A DNA stretch of 64,000 bases, from contig JASJFT010000082.1 in the NCBI GenBank assembly GCA_030770425.1, forward strand, positions 62,001-126,000, given 5' to 3'. Positions within the stretch are counted from its first letter, which is position 1. Each line of letters opens with the position of its first letter. The notes under the pieces were generated by a model that was not told the origin of the DNA, ran no database searches, and was given only the letters and a program-made list of their open reading frames with translations. The position numbers and the translations under genes are program-made. Of the stretch, positions 1-12,491 are shown one piece after another. The DNA comes from Darksidea phi. Lineage: Eukaryota; Ascomycota; Dothideomycetes; Pleosporales; Lentitheciaceae.

Positions 1-219
1 ACACTCGCCAGCCTCCACGCACTGCTGAACCACAGTGCGCACGGCAACGACATCCTCCGCAAATGATGCAGGAGGCGGCGAGATATTGTTGCAGCTTGGC
101 AGGTGGGGGCAATGAACCGTGAAGCCAGCCTCTGTAAGGGCGCTGGAAAACTTTGAGTAGTTGGCAGGTGTATGCCAAGCGCCATGGACAAGCACAATAG
201 TGGGAAGTGCGTCAGTCAT
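1..219 (-). CDS. Alpha/beta hydrolase, N-terminal part (runs off left edge)
   Basis: An open frame of 73 codons starts at an ATG at 219 and continues past base 1, so only the amino end is visible. The protein opens MTDALPTIVLVHGAWHTPA, the first beta strand and oxyanion-loop HGAW motif of alpha/beta hydrolases, followed by a typical 'YSKFSSALTEAGF' helix and 'VHCPHLPS' strand. The nucleophile elbow and the catalytic Asp and His lie outside the window. Hydrolases with this start are common in fungal secondary-metabolite loci, and here it lies divergently from a broken methyltransferase and a broken PKS, so it may be a member of the same former cluster. The visible part has no stop or frameshift. 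Substrate cannot be inferred. Confidence 0.65.
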   Translation of the reverse strand, partial: MTDALPTIVLVHGAWHTPANYSKFSSALTEAGFTVHCPHLPSCNNISPPPASFAEDVVAVRTVVQQCVEAGEC

Positions 220-527
220 CGCTGAGATGAAGAGCAATGAACCGCTTGAGGAGAGGAAGGAGACGGCACGAGTTTTGGCCCCTGCGGCGGGAGTCATGCA
301 GGGCTCCCGCGCAACAACCATCACTGGATATGCGACCCTTGCGGGTATTCACCCCCATCCTGCAAGGATGGTGATCCATCGCATCGTGGGGTACCACCGA
401 AGCGAAAACGCCAAGACGGAGCATTAGTTTTCGATCCTGGTCTGTAAGGTTCGCATTCCATAAATGACTGCATCGTTCGACATTGTTCCGTGTCAATCAT
501 ACGCACTTGTCCGATAACATTCACAAA
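220..527. other. Divergent intergenic region between hydrolase and methyltransferase relic
   Basis: About 300 bases separating two divergent reading frames. I see no coding signal or repeat; it is presumably the former shared promoter of the hydrolase and the methyltransferase. Confidence 0.3.
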
Positions 528-935
528 ATGGTGGAAGAACAAAGCCGGGACGACTACGTCCTGAGTCGCGACTATATCGACTGCACTCGATGGGTGGCAT
601 TTTACACTGCGCAGCGAACTCTCAGTTGATCGTCTGATCCCGCCGCGCAGATTGAACATGCAGCACCACCTCTGGACACAGATATTCGGTTATCTGCTCC
701 ATCCAAGCATTGAGCTGCCGAAGCAAACCATCAAAGTGGCGGACGTTGGAGCAGGCACAGGGTAAGCTCAATTGGGTTCAATACAGCTCCATTTACTTAC
801 GCCCGAGAAGGAAATGGCTCATAGACCTCGCGCGTCAACTGGGGCCAGAGGCACAGCTCGACGGGTTCGATTGTGATCTCTCGCAAGCGCCGCCGAAGGA
901 ATGGCTTCCTAGCAACTCATCAAAGTCTTTTTAGG
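528..935 (+). pseudogene. Broken LaeA/UMTA-like SAM methyltransferase
   Basis: Translation from the ATG at 528 gives MVEEQSRDDYVLSRDYID and then 'CTRWVAFYTAQRTLS' before a stop near 630. In another frame the homology resumes with 'RRLNMQHHLWTQIFGYLLH' and the SAM-binding motif I 'KVADVGAGTG'. A GT-AG intron of roughly 50 nt (about 763-811) then leads to 'WLIDLARQLGPEAQLDGFD' and 'APPKEWLPSN'. These blocks are the N-terminal part of fungal class I methyltransferases of the LaeA/UMTA type used in secondary metabolism. A frameshift near 630 and the loss of everything after 'PPKEWLPSN' (stop at 933) make it non-functional. It lies directly upstream of the PKS relic and in the same direction, so it was probably a tailoring enzyme of that cluster. 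Confidence 0.7.
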
Positions 936-1082
936 ACATGTTATGCGAAGGGCGATGTGCCTCCATCGATTTCCCGCCCGAGCGACTTAATGTGGACGCT
1001 CACTATGATCTACGGAGCTCTGGAGCTCGAATGGTACGACTTGTCGTATGGAGATTCCCAGATCTGTAGCTAAGCAGAAGAT

Positions 1083-4000
1083 ATGCCTCTCCGTGGTGGA
1101 CACTTCTTGAAAGAGGATATCGCTGTCTTTGATCTGACCTTCTGAGGCAAAGGCGATGGACCCGCAGCATCGCCTCATGCTCGAAACATCGTACAGGGCT
1201 CTGGAGAACGGCAAGTACCCACCAGATAGTTCAACTGTCCGAAGCAATTGTGTTAATTCCATTCAGCTGGAATTCCACTGGCCAAGTGCTATGGTGGCTC
1301 TACGTCGGTCTATACCGCCACATTCACGAATGACTACCAAACCACCGTTGCGGCGGATCTTGAAAATCTACCGAAATACGCTGCAACGAGCTTGTCTGCA
1401 TCCATTTGGCAAATCGTGTCAGTTGGTTCTACAATCTTCAAGGCGCCAGTATGAACCTCGACTCCGCATGCTCGAGTAGCTTGAGCGCCCTGCACCTTGC
1501 ATGCGAAGACCTTCGTCAAAACACATCCGATATGGTAATTTTCCCCTCGAGAGAGACCACCCATCGTACTGATATGGCTTAGTCGGTAGTTGGAGGCTCG
1601 AACTTAGTATTCAACCCTCAATTCATGCTTCTGTTGACCAACATGAGATTTCTGTCCAGCGATAGCCGATGCTGGAGTTTTGACAAGCGCGCAAACGGAT
1701 ACGCGCGAGGAGACGGTGTCGGGGTGGTTATTCTGAAAAAGTTGACTACTGCTTTGAAAGACGGAAACACGATCCGTGCCGTCATTCGTGCCACTGGACT
1801 GAACCAGGACGACAGGACAAAGGGCGGCATCACGCAGCCCAGCGGTGATGCTCAGAGGCAACTCATCGAAACGACCTTCGCCCAAGCAAAGATCGACATG
1901 TCCATGGTAAGATACTTTGAAGCCCACGGCACTGGCACGGCACTGGGCGACCCAATTGAGAGCCAAGCAGTTGGAGAGACCTTTCGCCCATTTAGGAGTG
2001 ACCAAGAACCATTGATTGTCGGCTCTGTAAAGTCAAGTATTGGCCACCTGGAGGGAGCCAGTGGAGTCGCAGGGTTGATCAAAACCATTATAATTCTTGA
2101 GACCGGAATAATCTCTCCCGTTGCCGGACTGATAGAAGTGAACCCGAAGATCGATATCGAACGGCTTCGGATTCACTTCCCTATTCAGCCTCTGAAGTGG
2201 CCATGCGATGGAGTACGGCGAGCTTGCGTCAACTCATTTGGCTTCGGCGGCTCCAACGCTACCGTCATCTTGGATGACGCACGTCACTACTTGCAAGATC
2301 ACGGATCCCAAGGTCACCTTCGCACTATAGACTTGTATCACAGCGGCACTTTTCCCCAGGCGGCAACTCCTATTCCAATGAACATATGCAGTGTTGGCCC
2401 GGAACCCAACTGTTTCTTGTCGCTGAGTGTTGCAAAGAGACAATTGGCTCTGCAGGATTCGCGATCTGAGGTGTCATTTGCGCACACGCAGCCGCGAACA
2501 GTTCGCCCAAGAGTTTCTCAGCGCTCCATTGAAGATATTTCCAAGTATGGTGTCTTACAAGACCCCAACAGCAAAGATATCGCACATAGTCGGAGCAACA
2601 GGCGCATCCAAATTCCCTCATGCGGATTTCCTCTTAGTGGAGGGCCTCCCACGCTGGTCGTGATACGATCTTGCACATCCTACGGCGAAAGCCAGCGAGA
2701 GAGCTAGGAAAGCGTTTGAATCATCGTACAAAGCAGTCGACTTTCGCACACTAGATATCCATGCAACATCCTTGATCAGGGATCCCGCGACCATGAGTAT
2801 GACCTCGTGATTGCTTCACACGTATGGCAACTGCACTCCTAGTATATCCTACATCTTTTAACTCGAATGCAGGTTCTCGATGAGCCCGGAGATACTACCG
2901 GTGTTTTGAAGCGTCTGAGGCAGCTCATCAAACCGTACGCAGCCCACAACCAGCGAGAAAGACAATGCTGACGTACGTAGTGACGCTTGGTTCGTGACGA
3001 CTCGGATGGTGGCTGGCGTACTCGCCGTCGACTCCGCGTTTGACTGGAGCCCTTCTAGTATGGTGACGCAACACGAGACGGAAACCTCCCCGGTTAAGGC
3101 TGGATTTGCCGCGACTGGGGTTACATTTCGGGATCCAGATAGCTTGTATGGGTCTTATGCGCTCACCCCAACCATGCTGCCGCAAGACGCTAATTCCGTT
3201 AGCATCTCTGGTTTGAGGATCGTCCTCAACCGGCAATCCGTGACTCAGCATAAGCTTACGCACCAAGTCCGCACGCATTTCGAAAACCAGGGAGTATCGG
3301 ATATCGTCAAGCTTGACCTTTGCTACAGCAATGGCATCGCCAAGAGCTCCAAGGTTCCATGCATTTGTTTGCTGGAACATGAAAGCACCTTCTAAGATAG
3401 AATACATGAAGACGAGTTCTTTGTCATTCAACAGCTGCTCACCACGGCAACCCAACTGCTATGGGTCGTGAAAAGCGCTGACTCTCCCCTCCACCCCAAG
3501 CTCCACATCGTAGAGGGCCTCTCTCGGGTCTTGCGCTCAGAGGATTCCAAGAGCAGGATAATTCGACTCAAACTGAATAATGGCGACCAGAATAGCGACA
3601 TCTCGACTCTGAGCAGGGTCTTTCATCACCTGCTCATATCGCCAATTGATCAAATGGAACCCGAGTACAAGAAGCAAAACGGCATATTGCATATTGGGCG
3701 GGTCGTCCCGCTTCCTACCATGAACAAGGAGCTCAATTCACGGTTGGCTCCGTTTCAAACCCGTGAGGTCACCCTCGATTCCGGCCTGCATCTGGTGGCA
3801 TACCTAGAGACTTCGAAAGGGTCGGAAATATCCAATTCAGAGTGCAGACCAGCCCAGACCAAACCATCGGAAGCGATGAGGTTGTCATTCGCGTCCACGC
3901 TGTTGGCGTTACAGGCAGAGGCCATCTGATAGCGACCGGACAGCTGAATGACCGACGCATCTTCACTGAGTGTTCAGGTGTCATCACCCAGGTCGGAGCC

Positions 4001-6036
4001 AATAGCACGTTTCACCCTGGCGATAGAGTCATTGCCATTTCGCCTGCTGCGTGCACGACATCCCTGCAGTGCAAAAAATCATGCGTGGTGGCTATCCCTT
4101 CGAGTATGTCGTTCACGGACGCCGCTGGCCTTCCCATGGCAGCATTGATTGCTTCATCTCCACTCGCTCGTAGCGGAACACAGTCGGAGGAGACTACCAT
4201 CCTGATACACCATGCCGCTGGAGCCACGGGGCAATTATGCATTCAAGTTGCGCAACATGTCGAAGCCACAGTACTTGTAACTGCCAGCAACGAATAGAAG
4301 CGGACACACCTCCGAGAGGCGTATAAAATCCCTCAACGCCATATTTTCTCTTCGAAAGATCTAAATTTCTCCAAAACCATCCTACGTACTATAGGAGGGC
4401 CTCATGTGGACATTGCAATTGGATTTACGTGGTCGGATTTTGATGTTTCGAGCTCTGTGCTGAACTCATTCGGACAAATTATTAACCTTGATCTTACTGC
4501 AGACAGTTCCGAAGCGACTCGTCAAATCTCGAAGCCGATATGTGCCACTACCTCGACCATCGATATAGTAAGGATGTCTGAGGAACGACCGAAGATGATT
4601 CAGCACATTTTCCGTCAATTGCTTCCATTAATAGAACAAGGAGCCATTAAAGCCGCCACTCCAACACAAGTATTTGGAATAAACAACTTAGAGGAAGCTC
4701 TGAAATGGCACCAGAACTGGAAATATGCAGGAAAGGTTGTCGTGGATCCCACTCTAACAAAGCTGGTATCTGTAAGCATGCATGCTTCAAGCAGGCCATT
4801 TTAGAGACTGACAGTATTTATCTAGGCTCTTGTGCCAAGCAAGTCCTTGTCGAGGCTCGATCCCGATGCGACCTATGTTGTTGCTGGAGGCTTTGGGGGT
4901 ATGGGGCGAAGCATTACCCGCTGGATGGTTAACCGAGGTGCGAGAAATACCCTGATCCTGTCCCGTTCTGGTGCAAAAAGCGATTCTGCAAGGGCGTTGT
5001 TGAAAGAGCTGAATGGACTTGGCGCACGGGCTGAAGCACCATGCTGTGACATCACGCAAAGAGAACGCCTGGAGCATACGCTGGAGTTGGTTACCTCGTC
5101 GATGCCACCTATTCGGGGGTGTGTCCAGTGTACGATGGTATTGAGAGTAAGGCAGCCCCCTAACCTGACCTCTAGGAGCCGATGCCTGACCAAAAATTCC
5201 AGGATGCCATTTTTGAGAACATGACGCGTCGTGACTTTGTCGAAACTACGCAGCCAAAGGTGGTGGGCTCTTGGAATCTGCATACCCTATTGCCCGCGGG
5301 CATGGACTTTTTCGTTATTCTTTCATCCATCACCGGAATCCTCGGTTCGCAAAGCCAAGCCAATTATGCAGCAGGTAATACTTATGAGGATGCACTGGCC
5401 CGCTACCGCGTGGGGAACGGCGAAAAGGCCGTCTCCATCGACCTGGGCATGATGGTGTCGGAGGGCGTTGTCGCCGAAACAGAAGGCATGCTTGACTCGC
5501 AGCGTCGCCTGGGCTGGTTCATGGAGATCACGCAGCCCGAATTCCTGGCATTATTTGACTACTATTGCGACCCAGCCCTCCAGCTTCTGAATCCTGAAAA
5601 ATGCCAAATTATCGTCGGAATCGAGCATCCTGCGGCCATGGAGGCCAAGGGAATGGAGCTCCCCGACTGGATTCAGCGTCCGCTCTTCAGACACTCGCAT
5701 CTCATAGGCAGTGCGAGAAAGGAAGCAGTCACCCGCGAGGGCAAGCTGAAGATTAATTTCGAGACGACGTTGCGCCACAGCGCTGATATAGCACAGGCGG
5801 CGGAGCACGTAACACGATGGTTCTTGGAGAAGTTGTCGCAAATTTCGGGGGCGCCTGTGCCAGAAATTAATGTCGGGACCCCACTTCATGTAAATGGCAT
5901 CAATTTGTTGGCAGTGATTGAAGTTCGGAACTGGTTTGACTGGAAGATTAGCGCAGATATCTGTAGGAATGCAGCGAAGAAGAATAGGTTCTTTAAGAGT
6001 GGGTATAAGGAGCGGGCTGCTAAGGGCGATTGCTAG
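1083..6036 (+). pseudogene. Relic of a highly reducing polyketide synthase (KS-[AT-DH lost]-cMT-ER-KR-ACP)
   Basis: Fragments of one multidomain synthase follow each other in order. KS: 'GGHFLKEDIAVFD' (about 1095), 'MDPQHRLMLE' (1156), active-site '[11 protein letters not shown]' (1451), an intron ending near 1580, 'EAHGTGT' (1919) and 'SSIGHLEGASG' (2035). The KS needs at least two frameshifts, near 1300 and 1412. C-methyltransferase: 'VGATGAS' (about 2600), 'YKAVDFRTLDI' (2731), 'YDLVIASHV' (2802), 'LKRLRQLIKP' (2910). ER: 'DEVVIRVHAVGV' (3877), 'HHAAGATGQLCIQVAQ' (4209), 'YAGKVVVDP' (4726). KR: 'VVAGGFGGMGRS' (4876), 'VILSSITGILGSQSQANYAAGN' region (5310-5385) with Ser, Tyr and Asn kept. 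ACP: 5770-5960, but the usual G-x-D-S-L is G-I-N-L-L, so the phosphopantetheine serine is gone. No AT (GHSxG) or DH region exists between KS and cMT. Stops, frameshifts and the deletion make it a pseudogene. Several old GT-AG introns remain readable. Confidence 0.9.
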
Positions 6037-6278
6037 AAGAATATAGATAATTTGGATAAGGAAGAAGCTTCCTAGGCTTCTGCTCTTAGTATCTAGGAAA
6101 AGGATTGCATAAATGCGCTATGGACCGGATGAGTGCGATTGTTCGTGCGGAGGCATCGGGATGCGGCGATGACCAGCAGCTCACTTTGTTCAGCTGTTTT
6201 TGCATTGACCAGCCATGTGAGCATTACCACTCCATTTGCTGTTTTCGAGCCGTATGTTGGTTAACGTGAATCAATAGC
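6037..6278. other. Spacer after the PKS relic
   Basis: No coding signal or repeat seen. Confidence 0.3.
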
Positions 6279-6905
6279 GTGATGTCGAGTATCGTCTCAA
6301 CAGGGGTAGAGGCGTCTTGTGGAACGAAAGCGACTGCATCGATCACATCATCGGGCACGCTTCCGGAGGTCACTAGTGCCATTGAAGTCTTCGATAGCTA
6401 CTGCGCGAGGGGTACGGAACTGGCTTGTGTGAATAGTTCTCAATCCTCTAGTTCTAAGCGGCATCACTCTATCGTATCACGGAGACAAACAAAATTCCAC
6501 CCCCGTAATAACGATAACCGAAAGGCCAACCTCGACATTCCTCTCCGCACTGCATCCGCATCCTCGTCGCGCCACGCAAAAATGTCCCTGTAGCAGCCAT
6601 CGCGGCACTCGTGGTAATTGGTGTGGCCGTCGTCGCTCGCGTTGTCGGTCTTCTCCATTATCTGCAACGACGACGACGATGACGACGCGCTATGAAGGAT
6701 CAAGCTAGTTCCCATGAACTGCCACCGAGTTATAGCTCACAGCCAGGGTCCGAGGGGTACTATGGAGGCTAGCTGGCGGGCGACGCATCAGTTATTGGTG
6801 AGATGAATGGGAGTGCGGAGAAGTACAGGTATGAACTGGAGGACAAGGAGATCACGGAGAGGGCGGAGTTAGATGGGGGAGAAATAATTAGTAAGAAAAG
6901 AAGAA
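6279..6905 (+). pseudogene. Broken single-pass membrane protein with acidic tail
   Basis: A reading frame from 6279 gives a Ser/Thr-rich segment with 'AIEVFDSYCARGT', resembling the end of a small cysteine-containing extracellular domain and its Ser/Thr stalk. In another frame near 6590-6660 lies a hydrophobic stretch 'PVAAIAALVVIGVAVVARV' followed by a run of arginines, a transmembrane helix with a cytosolic stop-transfer signal. After further shifts come 'HELPPSYSSQPGSEGYYGG' and 'YRYELEDKEITERAELDGGE', the acidic cytosolic tail typical of fungal cell-surface proteins of this architecture. The three parts are in different frames with a stop between the last two, and no GT-AG intron obviously joins them. 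I read it as a degraded gene; the exact family is not recognised. Confidence 0.5.
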
Positions 6906-7990
6906 GGTAGATGGCGAGAACAAATGAGAATGTTCGGAGAGCGGTTATGCTCGGAGTGACGAGAAGTGCCACAATGTAATACTCATACCTTGTGCGCAGT
7001 GCGAAAGCCATTCCGGACTCGTATATCACCGAACAACAACAGCCTCTGCAGCCCAAAATCACCACACGGTAACATCAGCGTACTATCCCGGCGATTTGAT
7101 TACCCCACAACCACCCAATCCCTCTCTCAAAACCCCCAAAACAAGTCTTCAATGCCGCGAATCCCTCTTTCCATCCCCATCCCCCAACCCACCACAAATC
7201 TCAGCCTACCGGCCAGCCTGCCATCAACAAGCCACTTGCACAATCCCCTCGAGCCTCAGCAAAGTGACTCGTGCATAAGTCCTCCACAAAATGCAATTAC
7301 CTATAAAAAGCAGAATAGATAGATAGATAGCTAAAGATGGGACAAGTCAAGTATCGTGCTAGTGAACTTTTTCAATCGGCCACCTGTCATAGGGCGTGAA
7401 GAAAGATGGAAATGTTGTAGTGTCGATTGTTGAAGCGCTAGTGGATGTTAAGAGTGTATTTACGAAGGATGGTAGGGAGGGTTAACCTTCAATGTTTGGT
7501 ATGATATACACCTTTCCTTCTGGATGCTACATCTACTCCAACTCCATCCGCTCCCACCCCAAACTACTCCATTTTCAAGTCCATCTCCCTCTACCCCAAC
7601 AGCAAAAGGCTCCGACAATGCCAATGCCCAACACCCGGCTAACAAGCAGACAAACAAAAGAAAAAAGCGCCAAAGCTATGCATGCCCATCTAAGATATGC
7701 AAAAAAGGGATTCCTCTCCGCCCACCCAAACCCAAACCATCCGATCCCATACCCAAGAACTGTTACCGTAGAAGGCCAAAAGAACGCCTAGAACACCTTC
7801 CTACTGCAAGCAATCACGCACCATAAACAACCAGATACAACGGCAACGAAAAAGGAAAAAACGCAAATACTCAGTCAGGTAAGAAGGGCGTCTTCAAAAA
7901 GACAAGAGTTCAAACCCACCTCGTTCCATCAAGTGCACTCCAACCCCTCTCCCTCCTACGTCCCCACCACCTGACATCATACTTGGATTC
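6906..7990. other. Intergenic region downstream of sepH
   Basis: About 1.1 kb of pyrimidine-rich, low-complexity sequence. A short GATA microsatellite lies at about 7317-7331. No coding signal found; part is probably the 3' untranslated region of sepH. Confidence 0.4.
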
Positions 7991-10900
7991 CTAATCCGTC
8001 GCCTTCCTGCCCGTTCCACCAGACGACATTTCACCGCCACTAGTCTCTCTTCTACGCCTGATTATATGGAGCCTAGGAATAGGTGTGTTGTTTCCACTAC
8101 CATTAGTAGCCCCACTACTACCACCACCAGGCGTTTGATTCTCTTCACCGTGGCCAGCTTGACTCTGTCTTCGACGGCTCACCGCCTCGCTTAATCGTCC
8201 TTGTCGTGCTTTGGGCAGGCGCGAGCGGCCGGAAGCATCTTTGTTGGCTTCGACGCGGGCGAGGGAGGAAGCAGTCTCGCGGCTAGGAGGACGGCTTGAT
8301 GTGCGTGAAGAGAGGGGCGTTGGGGTTGAGGATGATGGGAGTACGCCGAGAGCGGCGAGGGCGGTGGAGGAGCGGGCTAGTGGTGGAGGTTTAGTGTGGC
8401 TAGGCTCTTCTTGGAGATCCCATATCCCTGCTGTGGATTGGCTCCGAGCGATGCGCTCACGACCGGTACCGACGAGGGTGGGCGTTGGCGGTAAAGGCGG
8501 TATGGCAAACGTGTTCTTGAGGCTGTTCGGTGTGGGCGGTGTCATGCTGGACACAAGGGTCGAGCCAGTGCTAGAGCCCGATCCTGCTCGTGTGCCGGCG
8601 CTCGATGCGGGACGACGGAAGCCCGAAGCACGGGATGTGCTGCGCTTACCAACACTATCACAGGCTCGAACTAGTTCCTCGGCCATTTGGCGGACTAAGA
8701 TGGCCGGATCGTGATCAGAAAGGTGAAGAATGGTATTGTAGACGCCGAACTGTTTAATGAGTGTGCATTCGTCTTCAGTAGCATCGCAAATGGTGCGAAG
8801 GATGCGGAGAAGATTGACGCGGGTGACAGCCTCCTTGTGCACTAGCTTTTGCACCGTGCGTGTGAAGATGTCCGGGACGGCTAGTGAAGCGGCGATGGGA
8901 GGTGAAAGGCGGATCAGCTTCTGGAGCGGCTCCAGCATGCCCTCAAAATTCGATTGGGAGAGCTCTGGTGAGGTGTACGATGAAATGATGGCGCTACTAA
9001 AGTCGGAAGATAGCAGATACTGCTCAACGCGAGCTGTTTCTTCCTGGAGCCTGATCTACTGTCAATGTTGTCCACTTCTCAGCAAACAATTGCACATGAT
9101 AGATGTACGTACCAAACGAAGATAGCATCCAGGGCTGTAACCTGCCAATTCCGATCCGCCAACATATCGATATAGAATTGCAGACCCTTGGCATCCCATA
9201 GCATCTTCCTTGCCACCTTGCCACTGTGGGCAAGCTCGCACAAAATTGGCATTGCGAAATCTTTCAAGTGCATGTAACGGGCATTAGTGGTTTCTTTCAG
9301 CAATGGGATGACGTCCGATAATGCCGCCTCTTCCTGTCTGCTCTTGTTGTGGCGACAGAGATTGTACATTGTCGGAAGCACCTGGTTGGCGATATCGCGA
9401 TGGTTCTTCTGGTAGGTCGTCGATTTGAACAGTTCAATCAGAATATCGATGGCGTTCGAGTTTTGGAGAGCTTCATGCGTTGATGAAAGCATGGAGAGGT
9501 TCTTAATGAACTTCAGCATCGTGACCTGGTGCACGGGCAGCATCCTAGGAAGGTCCTTCAAAACGCCTGAGAAAAGTCAGTAGGGCTTGTTTGGGGGACA
9601 GCCGGCACCCGAGGGGAGCGAATAGGCCTTTTCTTACGCTTTAAGATCATACGATCCGCCACAAGATCTTTAACATGGCTCTCCGCCTGCGAAAAAATCA
9701 AAAAGATACTAACGATGCGGCCCTGAATAAGCTGCGACACCTCATCTTTCTCGTTCACCATTCTATTCAGCACTAGCGAAAGCGGGTAAAGCACAGAGCG
9801 ACGAGCAAAAATGCGGCAGAAATCGTTCTTTGGCGCCGACCCCTGGTATTCGAACACGTTCCACATGCCGTTGACGCCAATAAGCACCAGGTCTCTCTCC
9901 GCATCTATGTCTTCTTCTAGGAACTCTACCAAGACGTTTATGCCTCCACAGCCAATGAATATAGGCAAGGTTAGACCGCCTGTTGTGTACATCTGTCGGA
10001 CAAAAGCGGCGGCTTCTTTTCGAATGTCGCTGGGGTACTTTTTGGATGCATAGTTACAGATAATTGGGATGCCGCCGAGGAAAGATAGAGACTCTTGCGA
10101 ATCGGCGTCTTCTAGGATAATCAAGTTGATAATCTTTAGTAACGGTAGAACTGCATCCGGTGGAGGCACGTTGCCAAGGGTCTCCAAGACAGGTAACATG
10201 CCATGGCAACGAAGTACGACGGAGCGCTTGTCAGGTGATTCGTATAGCACTTGCAAAAGCTGTTCCGCGACGTCAAGCAAAAGCTCGCCGGGCTGATTTG
10301 ACTTTAAACAATCGACGAGGTACTCTGTCTGTTTCACAAGGCGGTCGTCGCGGTCGCGGGCAACGTTATTCTCCAGATTGATATTCTCCAGTCCTTCATC
10401 CATGTTGGCAAAGGGATCCAGGTCGTCCTCATCGCTGATCATGAATGACGAAGACATTTTGGACGCGAGGATCGCCATACTACTATGTTCTGAGCCACAG
10501 TCACTCTCCGGCCTGCGGAATTCGCCAAATACATCTGAGAAGTCATCCCGGTCATCTTCGGCATATTTCTGGATCTCAATTTCAGACTGCGACCGTTGCA
10601 TCTTCCGAGTTGAAGTTGATGAAGCTGATCGCTGGCGCGCTCCGTTGGCCTTGTTGTCCCGTGTCGACTTGGGTACCGTCTTCAGATCGCTAGGATGGAA
10701 CAGCTTCGGTGAAAAGGTATCCGGGGGCGAGCCCGAGTTTGTCTTGATAACCGTTTCTTTAGGCAGCATGGAAGGAGGGTTGGCGTTCTGCATAAGTCTA
10801 AGCTTCATCTCAAAGGCGCTTTCGTCGGCCGGTGTTAGGTCTGAGTAGTCTTCTACGGAGTTTTCGCGGAACATTTGCGAGGGTCGGGCTAGAGCGGCAA

Positions 10901-12491
10901 CCTTGCCCTTGGGCAGCTGTGAGACCTTGGGCACACCCCGTAGATACGCAGTCTTTGGTTGCCCATCGCGGCGCTCTTCAACAACCGTAGAGCTTGACGT
11001 CGATCGTGAAGTTGAAACTCTTGCTTTTGCTGACGATGCTTTCATCGGACCAGCTTCTCCAAAGACACTCGAAATGCCCCGCAAGTGCTGGAGGTTTAGC
11101 GGGCTTTTTACCGTAGCTTCGCCGTCCAGGTGCGATGGTTCCTCGACAACTGCGTCGAAGCTGGCGTACGCCTTCAGCCTGTCGCTGGAGAACAGGCCGG
11201 CGAAGTTATCTTGCGGCTTCAGATGAGACTGGTGGAAGGCGCGCGGCGATATGCTCTCGGCAAAGTCATCATCCCAGTTGTCGTCGCGGTCCATATCTGG
11301 TGAGCGGAAGGACTCAGCGGTAGGCCTGTGTTTCGGGATGTTGAGATGATTCACGTTCACTGGAGCTCTGCGGGCGGGCGCGGCAGCTGGGGGAGGTGCA
11401 AGCGGGGCCTCCCCATGGGCGCCGGACACCAGTCGAGAGCCTCCACGCTTTGCATCAGGGGACTGAAGTAGGACATTCCATTCCTGCACCAAGTTGACGG
11501 CCTGGTCGTACTCGGTGGGCTTCGTCGGCACCGTAGGAACCGTGCGTTTGGCGCTCAAGATCCACGGATGCTTAAGCAGGCGCTTGGCGTCGATGCGTAG
11601 GTTGGGGTTCTTCTGGAAGCACTCCATGAGGAACTCGTTGAGATACTTGGAGGCGCTGCCGGGAATGGGCGGGTGGTCGTCGTTGACGATGCGGAAGAGG
11701 GCCTGCATGGGCTGCAGCTTGTGGTACGGCGGCTTGCCCTCGATCAGCTCGATGACGGTGCAGCCCACGCTCCAAATGTCCGAGGCCGTCGTTGCCCCAG
11801 AGAGCTCAATGACCTCGGGGGCCATCCAGTACGGCGTGCCGACGACGCTCGCATGGTCCAGCCCCGACTGCTTCGTCGCCACGCCAAAATCGGCCAGCTT
11901 GACCAGCCCCTCCTTGGTGGTGAGAATGTTGGCGCCCTTGATGTCGCGGTGGATGACGCCCTGCTCGTGCAAGTACAGCAGGCCGTGCAGCACCTGCGAC
12001 ATGTACAGGGCGACGAGGTTCTCCGGGAACTTGCCAAAGTTCTTGCAGATGCTATGCAGCGACCCGTTCTCACAGTACTCGAGGATGATGTACAGGCTCT
12101 CCGAGGTGCTCACGAAGCCGTTGTAGCGCACGATGTTGGGATGGCTCAGGCTCTTGAGCAGGTCGATCTCCATCATGATAGTCTTGAGCTCGGCGGCGCC
12201 CAGGTGCTCGGTGCGGATCTGCTTGACCGCCACCGTCTCGCCCGTGTCCCAGTTGAGAGCGCGGTAGACGCTGGCAAAGGCGCCCTTGCCCAAACAGTCG
12301 CCCAGCTGGTAGCTCTTGAGCCCCTCGCCATCCTGCGTGTTCCGGTGCGGCCGGTCTTCGCGGCTGGGGGCGCGGGCGTGCGACGACGACGAGGAGCCCT
12401 TCTTTGCGTGGGCGGGCGTGATGCGGGGCGGGGGCTGCGACGAGCGCGACGACGAGTGCGAATGGGCCTGCTTGGGCGGGTGCGACACCAT
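7991..12491 (-). CDS. sepH: Septation-initiation protein kinase SepH (Cdc7-like)
   Basis: Three exons (12491-9638, 9566-9113, 9050-7991) give 1455 aa. The introns are 71 and 62 nt; the second must use the acceptor before base 9050, giving 'AIFVWLQEETARVEQ', because the nearer AG would create a stop. Residues 61-311 form a Ser/Thr kinase domain: Gly-rich GKGAFASV (68-75), VAVK lysine (90), HRDIKGAN (181-188), DFGVA (201-205), APE (224-226). The closest family is STE/Cdc7: SepH of Aspergillus and Cdc7 of fission yeast, the septation-initiation-network kinase acting at spindle poles and septum. The remaining ~1100 residues hold a Ser-rich middle and Armadillo-like helical segments (about 700-1150), as in SepH. 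The C-terminal ~250 residues are low-complexity and basic. The gene is intact and solitary. Family and length agree well. Confidence 0.93.
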
